64,000 nucleotides of DNA from Aquipseudomonas alcaligenes NBRC 14159 (GCF_000467105.1 NZ_BATI01000034.1:1-64000); one strand, 5' to 3'; shown: positions 10,497 through 19,861, counted from the stretch's first letter. Numbers and translations are program-made. Notes: generated by a model from the sequence alone, not told the origin.

Positions 10497-11147
10497 TCAC
10501 TGCCCGGGGATCGATTCCATCTGCTGCAGCAGCAGCGCCGCCTGGGTGCGGGTGCGCACGCCCAGCTTGCGGAAGATGGCAGTGACATGGGCCTTGATGG
10601 TGGCCTCGGACACGCTCAGCTCGAAAGCGATCTGCTTGTTCAGCAGGCCTTCGCAGACCATGGTCAGGACACGGAACTGCTGGGGCGTCAGACTCGCCAG
10701 CCCGGCGCTAGCGGCCTTGGCTTCGGCCGAAACGCTGACCGCCTCGAACGCCTGCGGCGGCCACCAGACCTCGCCCTCGAGGACCTGGCGCACGGCCTGC
10801 TGGATGGTCTCCAGCGGGCTGGACTTGGGAATGAAGCCGCTGGCGCCGAACTCGCGGGAGCGCGCGACCACGGCCGCCTCTTCCTGCGCCGAGATCATCA
10901 CCACCGGAATCTGCGGGTACTGGCCGCGCAACAGCACCAGGCCGGAGAAGCCGTAGGCACCGGGCATGTTCAGATCGAGCAGGACCAGGTCCCAGTCGCT
11001 CTTCTCGCTCAGGCGCGCTTCCAGTTCGGCGATGCTGGCCGCTTCCACCAGGCGCACTTCCGGGCCGAGCCCGAGGGTCAGCGCCTGGTGCAGAGCGCTG
11101 CGAAACAGCGGGTGATCATCGGCAATGAGAATCTCGTATGCGGCCAT
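10497..11147 (-). CDS. erdR: NarL/FixJ-family response regulator, ErdR-like
   Basis: Protein of 216 residues with a receiver domain (about 3-120) and a LuxR-type helix-turn-helix at the C-terminus. The phospho-acceptor aspartate lies in LVLLDLNMPG and the conserved lysine in FIPKSSP. The output domain carries LTPQQFRVLTMVCEGLLNKQIAFELSVSEATIKAHV. From its PAO1 neighbourhood it corresponds to ErdR, a regulator of ethanol and acetate oxidation genes; the symbol rests on memory. The start at 11147 has AGGA correctly spaced. The long upstream open frame belongs to the antisense of the EamA gene. Confidence 0.85.
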   Translation of the reverse strand: MAAYEILIADDHPLFRSALHQALTLGLGPEVRLVEAASIAELEARLSEKSDWDLVLLDLNMPGAYGFSGLVLLRGQYPQIPVVMISAQEEAAVVARSREFGASGFIPKSSPLETIQQAVRQVLEGEVWWPPQAFEAVSVSAEAKAASAGLASLTPQQFRVLTMVCEGLLNKQIAFELSVSEATIKAHVTAIFRKLGVRTRTQAALLLQQMESIPGQ

Positions 11148-11270
11148 GGCTTTCCTGTTCTTGTTGTCGAGCTGGCTGGCGAGGCGGCGCTCAGCATGCC
11201 GAGCCGTGACGGGGTGGTCAAGTTCCGCGCTTTGCGGCAAAGTCGCCAGCTTTTCCTGCCGAGAACCGCC

Positions 11271-12152
11271 ATGCGAAGCCAAGCCCTGCGCGCCGACCTG
11301 TTGATGCTGCTGACCGCGATGATCTGGGGCTCTGCCTTCGTCGCCCAGCGCCTGGGCATGGATGCGATCGGCCCCTTCCTCTATACCGGCCTGCGCTTCA
11401 CCCTCGCCACCCTGGCGCTGCTGCCGCTGGTGCTCTGGCTGGGCAAACGCGAGGGCGAGCACAAGCCCGAGCCAGTCAACCGCGGCCTACTGCTCGGCGG
11501 CCTGGCCATGGGCCTGGCGCTTTCCTTGGGAATCAACCTGCAACAGGTCGGCCTGTTGTTCACCAGCGTGACCAACTCGGGTTTCATCACCGGCCTGTAT
11601 GTCATCGTGGTGCCGCTGCTCGGCCTGCTGATCGGCCAGCGCACCGGCATGGGCACCTGGCTGGGCGCGGGACTGGCGGTGGTCGGCATGTTCCTGCTCA
11701 GCGTCGGCGAAGGCTTCCAGGTCGCCTCCGGGGACTGGCTGCAGCTGGCCGGTGCCTTCGTCTGGGGTATCCACGTGTTGCTGGTGAGCTTCTTCGCCAG
11801 CCGTCACGACCCGCTGCGCCTGGCCCTGCTGCAGTTCGCCGTCTGCGCGGTGCTGAGCCTCGTGCTGGCGGTGCTGTTCGAGGAGATCAGGCTCGAGGCC
11901 ATCCTTGCCGCCGGCCCGGCCATTCTCTATGGCGGCCTCCTCGGGGTGGCGGTCGGCTTTACCCTGCAGGTAGTGGCGCAGAAGCATGCCATCGCCTCCC
12001 ACGCAGCGATCATTCTCTCGCTGGAGGCGGTATTCGCCGCCATCGCCGGCGCCCTGCTGCTCGGCGAGGCGCTGGCGCTGAAAGGCTACTTCGGCTGCGC
12101 GCTGATGTTCGCCGGCATGCTGCTGGCGCAGCTGTGGCCCAAGCGCGCCTGA
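11271..12152 (+). CDS. EamA-family (DMT superfamily) transporter
   Basis: Protein of 293 residues with ten predicted transmembrane helices arranged as two EamA repeats, about residues 10-140 and 155-290. The first starts with ADLLMLLTAMIWGSAFVAQR, typical of the family. Members move metabolites, amino acids or toxic compounds across the inner membrane; the substrate cannot be told from sequence. It is divergent from the ErdR-like regulator and convergent with the DTW gene. The start at 11271 follows only a weak GAGAA. Confidence 0.9.
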   Translation: MRSQALRADLLMLLTAMIWGSAFVAQRLGMDAIGPFLYTGLRFTLATLALLPLVLWLGKREGEHKPEPVNRGLLLGGLAMGLALSLGINLQQVGLLFTSVTNSGFITGLYVIVVPLLGLLIGQRTGMGTWLGAGLAVVGMFLLSVGEGFQVASGDWLQLAGAFVWGIHVLLVSFFASRHDPLRLALLQFAVCAVLSLVLAVLFEEIRLEAILAAGPAILYGGLLGVAVGFTLQVVAQKHAIASHAAIILSLEAVFAAIAGALLLGEALALKGYFGCALMFAGMLLAQLWPKRA

Positions 12153-12178
12153 GTGCCGCCTAGCCTGGCGCTGTCGCG

Positions 12179-12895
12179 CTACAGAAAAGGCTGGATGGCC
12201 TGATGCGCCGGGCTCTGCTCGTCCAGCACACGGCGGTGCTTGGCGCTCAGGTAGTGTTCGGTGAACAGGTCCAGCCAGGCGTCCAGCGCCTGCGCCGCAC
12301 GCGGCTCACCGGCCAGCTCCAGGCACAGCGCGGCTACCTCGGCCGTGCACAGGTGCTCGTCGCGCTTGGAGCGGCGCAGGCGGTAGCGCGACAACTGCTC
12401 CGGGCGCAGGCTGAGTACCGGAAAACGGTTCAGGTAGGGACTCTTGCGGAACATCTTGCGCGCCTCGGTCCAGGTGGCGTCGAGCAGGATGAACAGCGGC
12501 CGCTTGCCGTCGGTCGGTGGTGGCAGCACCTCGATCACCCGCTCGGGCTCGGCGTACTCGCCGGGGAACACCACGCAGGGGGCGTACTGCGGATCGTCCA
12601 GCAGCGCCAGCAGACGCGGATCGACCTCGGTACGCTGCCAGCCGAAGGCATGGGTATCGGCCACCAGGTCGGCGATCAGCCAGCCGGTATTGCTCGGCTT
12701 CAGCGCTTCCACGTCGTACATCAGCAGGCACACGCCTGCCTGCACCTCGACGCTCGGCCGCCAGGCACACAGGCAGTAGCTGGGAATCACCCGGCACCCG
12801 GGGCAGCGCTCGGAACGCGAGCCACGCGAGACAAAGGGTTTGAGGCTGCGCGCCAGGCGCTCGCTGCGCAGGCGGGAAACGGCATGGCTGCTCAT
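12179..12895 (-). CDS. DTW domain protein, probable tRNA-uridine aminocarboxypropyltransferase
   Basis: Protein of 238 residues. Four conserved cysteines near the N-terminus (RCPGCRVIPSYCLC) form the zinc-binding site of the family. The name-giving Asp-x-Thr-Trp motif is present as LLDATWTEARKM in the centre. In E. coli the homologue TapT transfers the aminocarboxypropyl group of SAM to U47 of tRNA; extension to this protein is by family. The start at 12895 (MSSHAVS) is the conserved N-terminus; the longer frame adds over 100 residues without homology. Confidence 0.85.
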   Translation of the reverse strand: MSSHAVSRLRSERLARSLKPFVSRGSRSERCPGCRVIPSYCLCAWRPSVEVQAGVCLLMYDVEALKPSNTGWLIADLVADTHAFGWQRTEVDPRLLALLDDPQYAPCVVFPGEYAEPERVIEVLPPPTDGKRPLFILLDATWTEARKMFRKSPYLNRFPVLSLRPEQLSRYRLRRSKRDEHLCTAEVAALCLELAGEPRAAQALDAWLDLFTEHYLSAKHRRVLDEQSPAHQAIQPFL

Positions 12896-13018
12896 GAGCG
12901 ACTCCACGGAAAAGGCGCGCAGTCTACCTTCGCCGCCGGCAGGGAGTAAGATGGGCACCTGCTGAACCCGGGCCAGGAGCACCGGTCGAAACCAGCACTG
13001 CATACCATGGAGAGCCTC

Positions 13019-13420
13019 ATGCCCCGCTTCATCACCCTGTTCGCCCTCGCCGCCCTGCTGCCTGCCGCTCACGCCGCCTCGCTGCAGGAGCATGAACTGA
13101 CGCGCCTGCTGGAGCGGGTTGCCAAGGAGAGCAGCGTCGGCACGCCGCGGGCAATCAACGAGGACATTCTCGACCAGGGTTACACCGTGGAGGGCAACGA
13201 GCTGGTCAACCACCTCAGCGTACGCGCCGCGCACGCCGAGCAGATGCGCGCCAACCCGGCCACCGTGCGCAACCAGCTGGCCGCCAGCGTCTGCACCAAC
13301 CCGGGCTATCGCAACCTGCTGACCCAGGGTGCGGTACTGCGTTACCAGTTCAGCGAGTACAAGAGCAATCGCCCGGTGGCGGTAGCGCGCTTCGTCAAGA
13401 CCGACTGCGGCCTGCAGTAA
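13019..13420 (+). CDS. PA3611-like secreted protein (Q_S_VirF family)
   Basis: Protein of 133 residues with a signal peptide (MPRFITLFALAALLPAAHA) and a mature domain with a cysteine pair (CTNPGYRNLL and KTDCGLQ) that could form a disulphide. It resembles P. aeruginosa PA3611, the founder of a family named after quorum-sensing-regulated virulence factors; the biochemical function is not known. The start at 13019 was chosen over 13007 because GGAG lies six bases upstream and the signal peptide then begins cleanly. It is convergent with the next small gene, with the stop codons adjacent. Confidence 0.8.
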   Translation: MPRFITLFALAALLPAAHAASLQEHELTRLLERVAKESSVGTPRAINEDILDQGYTVEGNELVNHLSVRAAHAEQMRANPATVRNQLAASVCTNPGYRNLLTQGAVLRYQFSEYKSNRPVAVARFVKTDCGLQ

Positions 13421-13612
13421 TCAGCCCTTGCCGCGTTGCTGCTCGCCATCGGCGCGGAGCTCGGCCAGCAGCGCCTGCATGTAGCTGGCCCGGCGCACGC
13501 CACCTTCGAGCCTGCGCAGGCATTCTTCTTCCAGGGTCAGATTGTTGATGCGCGCAGCCTGCACCAGCAGACGGTACAGCTGCAGATCCAGCTCCAGTGT
13601 CAGCTTGGGCAT
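13421..13612 (-). CDS. small conserved protein, ribbon-helix-helix-like
   Basis: Protein of 63 residues. Its beginning (PKLTLELDLQLYRLLVQAA) followed by a second helix (LEEECLRRL) looks like an Arc/CopG-type strand-helix-helix, which would make it a small DNA-binding protein, but this is pattern reading only. The start at 13612 has a strong AGGGAGG eight bases upstream. It is followed by no partner toxin-like gene, so a toxin-antitoxin role is not supported. Confidence 0.6.
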   Translation of the reverse strand: MPKLTLELDLQLYRLLVQAARINNLTLEEECLRRLEGGVRRASYMQALLAELRADGEQQRGKG

Positions 13613-13785
13613 ACCTGCCCCTCCCTTCCTGCGTCGACCGAGTGGTCGACACTGCAAGTAAACCAGAGCGCCGCGGACCTTCGCGCATGACGGACGAACG
13701 GCATGGCGCCGGCAAGCCATAATTTCGCTATGGGCAGCGGCCGCAGGCCATGGACCGAAGCCCACATCAGTAGAAGGAGATGTCC

Positions 13786-14865
13786 ATGCCTTACGAACCG
13801 GATGACTATCTGTCCCGACACTTCCAGACCAGCGGCATCGATCTGACCAGCAAGGTGGAGGAACTGGCCGCGCTGGTGGTCCCCGCCAACAGCCCCAACC
13901 TGCCGCTTTACCAGGAAATGATCACCACCGTGATCCGCATGGCCCAGGCCGACCGCAACCGCTGGGACGCCAAGATCATGCTGCAGACCCTGCGCGAGAT
14001 GGAACAGGCCTTCAGCACCCTTGAGCAGTTCAAGCGCCGGCGCAAGGTCACGGTTTTCGGCTCCGCGCGCACGCCGACCGACCATCCCGTCTACCAGTTG
14101 GCCCGGGAGCTCGGCCAGACCCTCTCACGCCTCGACCTGATGGTGATCACCGGGGCCGGTGGCGGCGTCATGGCCGCCGCCCACGAGGGTGCGGGGCTGC
14201 AGAACAGTTTGGGGTTCAACATCACCCTACCCTTCGAGCAGAGCGCCAATGCCACGGTGCGAGGCACCAGCAACCTGCTGTCGTTCCATTTCTTCTTCCT
14301 GCGCAAGCTGTTCTTTGTCAAGGAAGCCGATGCCCTGGTGCTCTGCCCGGGCGGCTTCGGCACCCTGGACGAGGCACTGGAGGTGATGACCCTGGTGCAG
14401 ACGGGCAAGAGCCCGCTGGTTCCCATCGTCCTGCTCGATGAACCGAACAGCAACTACTGGGAGCACTTTCAGGACTTCCTGCGCCAGCAACTGAAAGAGC
14501 GCCAGTACATCCTGCCCAGCGACATGCACCTGCTGCATCTGGTTCACAGTGCCGAGGAGGCCGGCCAGGAAATTGCCCGTTTCTACCGCAACTTCCACTC
14601 CTCGCGCTGGCTCAAGGAGCAGTTCGTGATTCGCATGACGCATCCGCTCAGCGCAGAGGCCATGCACACGCTGGACAAGGAGTTCGCCGATCTCTGTCGC
14701 GGCGAGGGCTTTCTGCAGCAACCCTACTGCGAAACCGAAACCGACGAGCCCGAGCTGTGCGAGCTGACCCGCCTGGCGTTCCGCTTCAACGCCCGCGACC
14801 ACGGACGCCTGCGTCAGCTGGTGGACTTCATCAATCTGCCACAGAACTGGGCACAGAACGACTGA
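13786..14865 (+). CDS. LOG family protein with extended N-terminus
   Basis: Protein of 359 residues. The Rossmann-like LOG domain occupies about residues 85-275 and contains GAGGGVMAAA and the nucleotide-binding PGGFGTLDE signature. Residues 1-85 and the C-terminal 80 residues are extensions beyond the short cytokinin-activating LOGs, as in the larger bacterial TIGR00730 proteins. LOG enzymes cleave nucleoside monophosphates; for the long form the substrate is not established. The start at 13786 has AAGGAG six bases away, whereas the ATG at 13780 overlaps the ribosome-binding site. Confidence 0.88.
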   Translation: MPYEPDDYLSRHFQTSGIDLTSKVEELAALVVPANSPNLPLYQEMITTVIRMAQADRNRWDAKIMLQTLREMEQAFSTLEQFKRRRKVTVFGSARTPTDHPVYQLARELGQTLSRLDLMVITGAGGGVMAAAHEGAGLQNSLGFNITLPFEQSANATVRGTSNLLSFHFFFLRKLFFVKEADALVLCPGGFGTLDEALEVMTLVQTGKSPLVPIVLLDEPNSNYWEHFQDFLRQQLKERQYILPSDMHLLHLVHSAEEAGQEIARFYRNFHSSRWLKEQFVIRMTHPLSAEAMHTLDKEFADLCRGEGFLQQPYCETETDEPELCELTRLAFRFNARDHGRLRQLVDFINLPQNWAQND

Positions 14866-14910
14866 GAAAGGCGCCAGGCGCATGAGAGGAATGGCGCACC
14901 TGGCAGCACA

Positions 14911-14948
14911 GAAAAAACAGAGCCCGGAGAGGGGACAAGCTCCGGGCT
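14911..14948 (-). terminator. terminator of the recA-recX operon
   Basis: Read on the minus strand, a 9-bp stem (14940-14948 with 14921-14929) is followed shortly by a run of six T (plus-strand A tract at 14913-14918). It lies just after the recX stop. Confidence 0.85.
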
Positions 14949-14958
14949 CAAGGGGAAA

Positions 14959-15429
14959 TCAGTCCAGACTGACACCGCGCAGCAGGCGCCCTATCTGCTC
15001 CTGGGAAAAGCCGTGGTAAGCCAGAAAGCGCGCCTGCTTGGCCTTTTCGCGCATGTCCTCGGGGATCTGACCGGCGAACTTGCGTTGCCACAACTCGCGC
15101 AGCTGCTCCCCCCAGTCCACCTCCGCCTCGCTCAGGGCTTGCTCGATAGCCGGGCGTGACAAGCCGCGCTGAGCCAGCTCCTCGCGAATACGCATCGGCC
15201 CGTAGCCGGATCGCGCACGACTGGCGACGAAGGTCTCCAGGTAACGACTCTCCGACAACAGCCCTTCTTCCGCCAGGCGGTCGAGGGCGCCGTCGATCAA
15301 CTCCTGTGGCGCCCCACGCTGGCGCAGCTTGCGCGTCAGCTCGACACGGCCATGCTCGCGCCGGGCCAGCAGGTCCATCGCCGCGCGGCGCACGGCAACG
15401 GCAGTATCGAGCATGGCGGTCATGGCCAC
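14959..15429 (-). CDS. recX: RecX, modulator of RecA
   Basis: Regulatory protein that caps and limits growth of RecA filaments. The protein has 156 residues of mostly helical three-helix repeats. Signature segments are ARREHGRVELTRKLRQRGA, RLAEEGLLSESRYLE and SGYGPMRIREELAQRGL, very close to the P. aeruginosa protein as remembered. It follows recA with a 13-base gap and is probably co-transcribed from the LexA-controlled recA promoter. A terminator follows. Confidence 0.96.
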   Translation of the reverse strand: MAMTAMLDTAVAVRRAAMDLLARREHGRVELTRKLRQRGAPQELIDGALDRLAEEGLLSESRYLETFVASRARSGYGPMRIREELAQRGLSRPAIEQALSEAEVDWGEQLRELWQRKFAGQIPEDMREKAKQARFLAYHGFSQEQIGRLLRGVSLD

Positions 15430-15442
15430 TCAGCCTCGGGAA

Positions 15443-16492
15443 TCAGGCGTCGAGATCGGCCAGATCGTCCGCCTCCGCTTCGGCGGCACCGCGAGCGGCG
15501 GCACCGGCCACCAGCAGCTTGTCGCGGATGATCTTCTCGATGGCGCTGCCGGTTTCCGGATTGTCTTCCAGGTACTTGGCGGCGTTGGCCTTGCCCTGGC
15601 CGATCTTGTTGCCCTGGTAGCTGTACCAGGCGCCGGATTTCTCCACCAGGCCGAGCTGCACGCCCAGGTCGATGATCTCACCGGTGCGGTAAATGCCCTT
15701 GCCATACATGATCTGGAACTCGGCCTGACGGAACGGCGGAGCCACCTTGTTCTTCACCACCTTGACGCGGGTTTCGCTACCGACCACCTCGTCGCCTTCC
15801 TTCACCGCGCCGGTGCGGCGGATATCCAGGCGCACGGAGGCGTAGAACTTCAGGGCGTTACCGCCGGTGGTGGTTTCCGGGTTGCCGAACATCACGCCGA
15901 TCTTCATACGGATCTGGTTGATGAAGATGACCAGGCAGTTGGCGTTCTTGATGTTGCCGGTGATCTTGCGCAGCGCCTGGCTCATCAGGCGGGCCTGCAG
16001 GCCGACGTGGGCATCGCCCATCTCGCCTTCGATCTCGGCCTTGGGCACCAGCGCGGCCACGGAGTCGACGATGATCACGTCAACCGCATTGGAGCGCACC
16101 AGCATGTCGGTGATTTCCAGGGCCTGCTCGCCGGTGTCCGGCTGGGAGACCAGCAGGTCGTCGACATTGACGCCCAGCTTGCCGGCGTAGTCGGGGTCCA
16201 GCGCGTGCTCGGCATCGACGAAGGCACAGGTGGCGCCGGCCTTCTGGGCCTCGGCGATGACCGACAGGGTCAGGGTGGTCTTACCCGAGGATTCCGGCCC
16301 GTAGATCTCGACGATACGGCCCTTCGGCAGGCCGCCGATGCCGAGTGCGATATCGAGGCCGAGGGAGCCGGTGGAAATGGCCGGAATGGCCTGGCGGTCG
16401 TGGTCGCCCATGCGCATCACGGCACCCTTGCCGAACTGCTTCTCGATCTGACCCAGGGCTGCCGCCAACGCGCGCTTCTTGTTCTCGTCCAT
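15443..16492 (-). CDS. recA: RecA recombinase
   Basis: Forms filaments on single-stranded DNA, performs strand exchange and stimulates LexA self-cleavage in the SOS response. The protein has 349 residues. It shows Walker A GPESSGKT (65-72), loop L1 around GEMGDAHVGLQARLMSQALRK and loop L2 around FGNPETTTGG, and an acidic C-terminus that restrains activity. The start at 16492 follows AGGATGGAA; the further-upstream frame is not coding. It is transcribed from a promoter overlapping a perfect LexA box at 16537-16552. Confidence 0.98.
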   Translation of the reverse strand: MDENKKRALAAALGQIEKQFGKGAVMRMGDHDRQAIPAISTGSLGLDIALGIGGLPKGRIVEIYGPESSGKTTLTLSVIAEAQKAGATCAFVDAEHALDPDYAGKLGVNVDDLLVSQPDTGEQALEITDMLVRSNAVDVIIVDSVAALVPKAEIEGEMGDAHVGLQARLMSQALRKITGNIKNANCLVIFINQIRMKIGVMFGNPETTTGGNALKFYASVRLDIRRTGAVKEGDEVVGSETRVKVVKNKVAPPFRQAEFQIMYGKGIYRTGEIIDLGVQLGLVEKSGAWYSYQGNKIGQGKANAAKYLEDNPETGSAIEKIIRDKLLVAGAAARGAAEAEADDLADLDA

Positions 16493-16536
16493 TTCCATCC
16501 TCACGTGATCAAAGGGAGCCGTTCGCTCACCAACAA

Positions 16537-16552
16537 CTGTATAAGTAGACAG
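16537..16552. promoter_or_regulatory. LexA (SOS) box upstream of recA
   Basis: CTGT-N8-ACAG with the AT-rich centre ATAAGTAG, a perfect match to the gamma-proteobacterial LexA consensus. It lies 45-60 bases upstream of the recA start codon, so LexA would repress recA-recX until DNA damage. Confidence 0.93.
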
Positions 16553-16579
16553 TAGTATTCCATAAGGCAAATCGCTCGC

Positions 16580-17080
16580 CTACCCCCGCGACGGATTTTC
16601 TCCCGCCGTCAGTCGGAGCAATCCTGCCAGCGCCCGCTCGACCGTCTGCCGCCGCACCGCCTCACGATCACCGGCAAACAGGCAGCGCTCGGCGAAACAG
16701 CGCGCACCATCGGCCCAGGCCAGCCAGACAGTGCCGACCGGTTTGTCCGGCGACCCCCCATCGGGCCCGGCGATGCCACTGACCGCCACGGCAAAACGAG
16801 CCCCACTGTGGCGACTGGCGCCGCCGACCATGGCCTCCACCACTTCGCGACTGACCGCGCCAACGCGCGGGAACAATTCCGCCGGCACGCCGAGCTGGGC
16901 CGTCTTCTGGGCATTGGAATAGGTGACATAGCCGGCCTCGAACCAGGCCGAACTGCCGGCGATACGGGTAATCGCCTCGGCAATGCCTCCGCCGGTACAG
17001 GACTCGGCGGTGCAGACCTGGGCGCCAAGCGCCTTGAGCTGCGCGCCCAGTTGTTCAGCCAGCTGCGTGATGGAATCCAT
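16580..17080 (-). CDS. pncC: nicotinamide-nucleotide amidase (CinA C-terminal type)
   Basis: Protein of 166 residues, a stand-alone CinA C-terminal domain. It deamidates nicotinamide mononucleotide to nicotinate mononucleotide in the pyridine nucleotide salvage cycle. Family motifs are CTAESCTGGGIAEAIT (about 33-48), SNAQKTAQLGV and AVSGIAGPDGGSPDKPVGTVW. The start at 17080 has GGAG five bases upstream; the open frame extends further but overlaps the 5' end of divergent mutS. Its position next to recA is common in gamma-proteobacteria. Confidence 0.93.
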   Translation of the reverse strand: MDSITQLAEQLGAQLKALGAQVCTAESCTGGGIAEAITRIAGSSAWFEAGYVTYSNAQKTAQLGVPAELFPRVGAVSREVVEAMVGGASRHSGARFAVAVSGIAGPDGGSPDKPVGTVWLAWADGARCFAERCLFAGDREAVRRQTVERALAGLLRLTAGENPSRG

Positions 17081-17156
17081 GTGCGCTCCGGGGTGAAACG
17101 AGAAGGAGGGATACCCTACACTAGGCGCTTTTGCGATTTCAGCCGGACCGAACAGC

Positions 17157-19724
17157 ATGAGCGATTTGTCAGCCCACACACCTATGATGCAGCAGTACTG
17201 GAAGCTGAAGAACCAGCATCCGGACATGCTGATGTTCTACCGCATGGGCGACTTCTACGAGCTGTTCTACGAGGACGCCAAAAAAGCCGCAGCCCTGCTC
17301 GACATCACCCTCACCGCCCGTGGCCAGTCGGCCGGCCAGGCGATTCCCATGGCCGGCATTCCGTTCCACTCGGCCGAGGGCTATCTGGCGCGTCTGGTGA
17401 AGTTCGGCGAGGCGGTGGCGATCTGCGAGCAGATTGGCGATCCGGCCACCAGCAAGGGGCCGGTGGAACGCCAGGTTGTGCGCATCATCACCCCCGGCAC
17501 CATCAGCGACGAGGCCTTCCTCGACGAGCGCCGCGACAACCTGGTCGGTGCCATCCTCGGTGACGAGAAGCTGTTCGGCCTGGCCGTGCTGGACATCACC
17601 AGCGGCCGCTTCAGCGTGCAGGAACTGAAAGGCTGGGAAAACCTGCTGGCCGAGCTGGAGCGCCTCAGCCCCGCCGAACTGCTGATCCCCGATGACTGGC
17701 CGCAGGGCCTGCCGATCGAGAAGCGTCGTGGCGTGCGGCGCCGCGCGCCCTGGGACTTTGAGCGCGACAGCGCGCGCAAGAGCCTGTGCCAGCAATTCGG
17801 CGTGCAGGATCTCAAGGGCTTCGGCTGCGAGGGCCTGACCCTGGCCATCGGTGCTGCCGGCTGTCTGCTGGTGTACGCCAAGGAGACCCAGCGCACCGCC
17901 TTGCCGCACCTGCGCAACCTGCGCCATGAGCGCCTGGACGACACCGTCATCCTCGACGGCGCCAGCCGCCGCAACCTGGAGCTGGACACCAACCTCGCCG
18001 GCGGCCGCGACAACACCCTGCAGTCGGTGGTCGACCGCTGCCAGACCGCCATGGGCTCACGCCTGCTGACCCGCTGGCTGAACCGCCCGCTGCGCGACCG
18101 CAATGTATTGGAAGCACGCCAGGAGGCCATCGCCTGTCTGCTCGACCGCTACCGCTTCGAGCTGCTGCAGCCACAGCTCAAGGACATCGGCGACGTTGAG
18201 CGCATCCTCGCCCGTATCGGCCTGCGCAACGCCCGCCCGCGCGACCTGGCGCGCCTGCGCGATGCCCTCGCCGCGCTGCCGCAGCTGCAGAGCGCCATGG
18301 CCCAGCTGGATACCCCGCACCTGGCCGAGCTGGCGGTGAACATCCGTACCTATCCGGAACTGGCCGATCTGCTGGCCCGCGCCATCATCGACAACCCTCC
18401 AGCGGTGATCCGCGACGGCGGCGTACTCAAGACCGGCTACGACGCCGAGCTGGACGAGCTGCAATCGATCAGCGAGAACGCTGGTCAGTACCTGATGGAC
18501 CTGGAGGCGCGCGAGAAGGAGCGCACCGGCTTGGCCAACCTCAAGGTCGGCTACAACCGCGTGCACGGCTACTTCATCGAACTGCCGAGCAAGCAGGCCG
18601 AGTCGGCCCCGGCCGACTACATTCGCCGGCAAACTCTGAAAGGCGCCGAGCGCTTCATCACGCCGGAGCTGAAGACCTTCGAGGACAAGGCGCTGTCGGC
18701 CAAGAGCCGCGCCCTGGCCCGCGAAAAACAGCTGTACGAGGAACTGCTGGAGCTGCTCATCGCCCAGCTGGCCCCGCTGCAGGACACCGCCAGCGCCCTG
18801 GCCGAGCTGGACGTGCTGGCCAACCTGGCCGAGCGTGCGCTGAACCTCGACCTCAACCGCCCACGCTTTGTCGAAGAGCCCTGCCTGCGCATCGACCAGG
18901 GCCGCCACCCGGTGGTCGAGCAGGTACTGGAAACGCCCTTCGTGGCCAACGACCTGGGCCTGGATGACAGCACCCGCATGCTGATCATCACCGGCCCGAA
19001 CATGGGCGGTAAATCCACCTACATGCGCCAGACCGCGCTGATCGTGCTGCTCGCACATATCGGCAGCTTCGTACCGGCAGCCGCCTGCGAACTGTCGCTG
19101 GTGGACCGCATCTTCACCCGTATCGGCTCTTCCGACGACCTCGCCGGCGGCCGCTCGACCTTCATGGTGGAGATGAGCGAGACCGCCAATATCCTGCACA
19201 ACGCCACCGACCGCAGCCTGGTACTGATGGACGAGGTGGGTCGTGGCACCAGCACCTTCGACGGCCTGTCGCTGGCCTGGTCGGCTGCCGAACATCTGGC
19301 CAAGCTGCGTGCCTGGACTCTGTTCGCCACCCATTATTTCGAGCTGACCGTGCTGCCCGAAAGCGAGCCGGTGGTGGCCAACGTGCATCTCAATGCCACC
19401 GAGCACAACGAGCGTATCGTCTTCCTCCACCATGTGCTGCCCGGCCCGGCCAGCCAAAGCTATGGCCTGGCGGTGGCGCAGCTGGCCGGCGTGCCCGGTC
19501 CGGTGATCCAGCGTGCCCGCGAACATCTGGCCCGCCTGGAGACCACCAGCCTGCCGCACGACGTACCCCGCGGCGAGCCAGGACAAGTTGCCGCGCCCCT
19601 GCAGAGCGATATGTTCGCCGCCCTGCCACACCCAGTACTGGAAGAATTGGGCAAGATCAATCCCGATGATCTGACCCCGCGCCGCGCCCTGGAACTGTTA
19701 TATACATGGAAGACGCGCATCTAA
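17157..19724 (+). CDS. mutS: MutS DNA mismatch repair ATPase
   Basis: Recognises mismatches and small loops and recruits MutL. The protein has 855 residues, full length. The N-terminal mismatch-binding domain contains the Phe-x-Glu wedge (MGDFYELFYEDA). A connector and long lever/clamp region follow. The ATPase domain has Walker A GPNMGGKST near residue 615 and Walker B LVLMDEVGRGTSTFDG, then the FATHYFELT segment. The last residues form the tetramerisation tail. It is divergent from pncC, and the ribosome-binding site is poor. Confidence 0.98.
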   Translation: MSDLSAHTPMMQQYWKLKNQHPDMLMFYRMGDFYELFYEDAKKAAALLDITLTARGQSAGQAIPMAGIPFHSAEGYLARLVKFGEAVAICEQIGDPATSKGPVERQVVRIITPGTISDEAFLDERRDNLVGAILGDEKLFGLAVLDITSGRFSVQELKGWENLLAELERLSPAELLIPDDWPQGLPIEKRRGVRRRAPWDFERDSARKSLCQQFGVQDLKGFGCEGLTLAIGAAGCLLVYAKETQRTALPHLRNLRHERLDDTVILDGASRRNLELDTNLAGGRDNTLQSVVDRCQTAMGSRLLTRWLNRPLRDRNVLEARQEAIACLLDRYRFELLQPQLKDIGDVERILARIGLRNARPRDLARLRDALAALPQLQSAMAQLDTPHLAELAVNIRTYPELADLLARAIIDNPPAVIRDGGVLKTGYDAELDELQSISENAGQYLMDLEAREKERTGLANLKVGYNRVHGYFIELPSKQAESAPADYIRRQTLKGAERFITPELKTFEDKALSAKSRALAREKQLYEELLELLIAQLAPLQDTASALAELDVLANLAERALNLDLNRPRFVEEPCLRIDQGRHPVVEQVLETPFVANDLGLDDSTRMLIITGPNMGGKSTYMRQTALIVLLAHIGSFVPAAACELSLVDRIFTRIGSSDDLAGGRSTFMVEMSETANILHNATDRSLVLMDEVGRGTSTFDGLSLAWSAAEHLAKLRAWTLFATHYFELTVLPESEPVVANVHLNATEHNERIVFLHHVLPGPASQSYGLAVAQLAGVPGPVIQRAREHLARLETTSLPHDVPRGEPGQVAAPLQSDMFAALPHPVLEELGKINPDDLTPRRALELLYTWKTRI

Positions 19725-19861
19725 CGCCGACGCGCTCAAGCTGATAGAATCGCGCGCATTTTTACGACTGCCCGGTTTACAGCCTGAGCCGCGGCCATTA
19801 TTGAGCGCCTGCAAGTCCCGCACAGACGGGAAGCAGGCCGCCGCCCGAGGAGACAATCAGC

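Noticed and set aside
13421..13612. Toxin-antitoxin antitoxin reading of the small gene
   Set aside because: The protein looks ribbon-helix-helix-like, but no toxin-like partner lies beside it.
18057..19631. Long antisense open frame of over 500 codons inside mutS
   Set aside because: High-GC shadow frame opposite a clearly conserved gene, Gln/Gly/Ala-rich with no motif and no ribosome-binding site.
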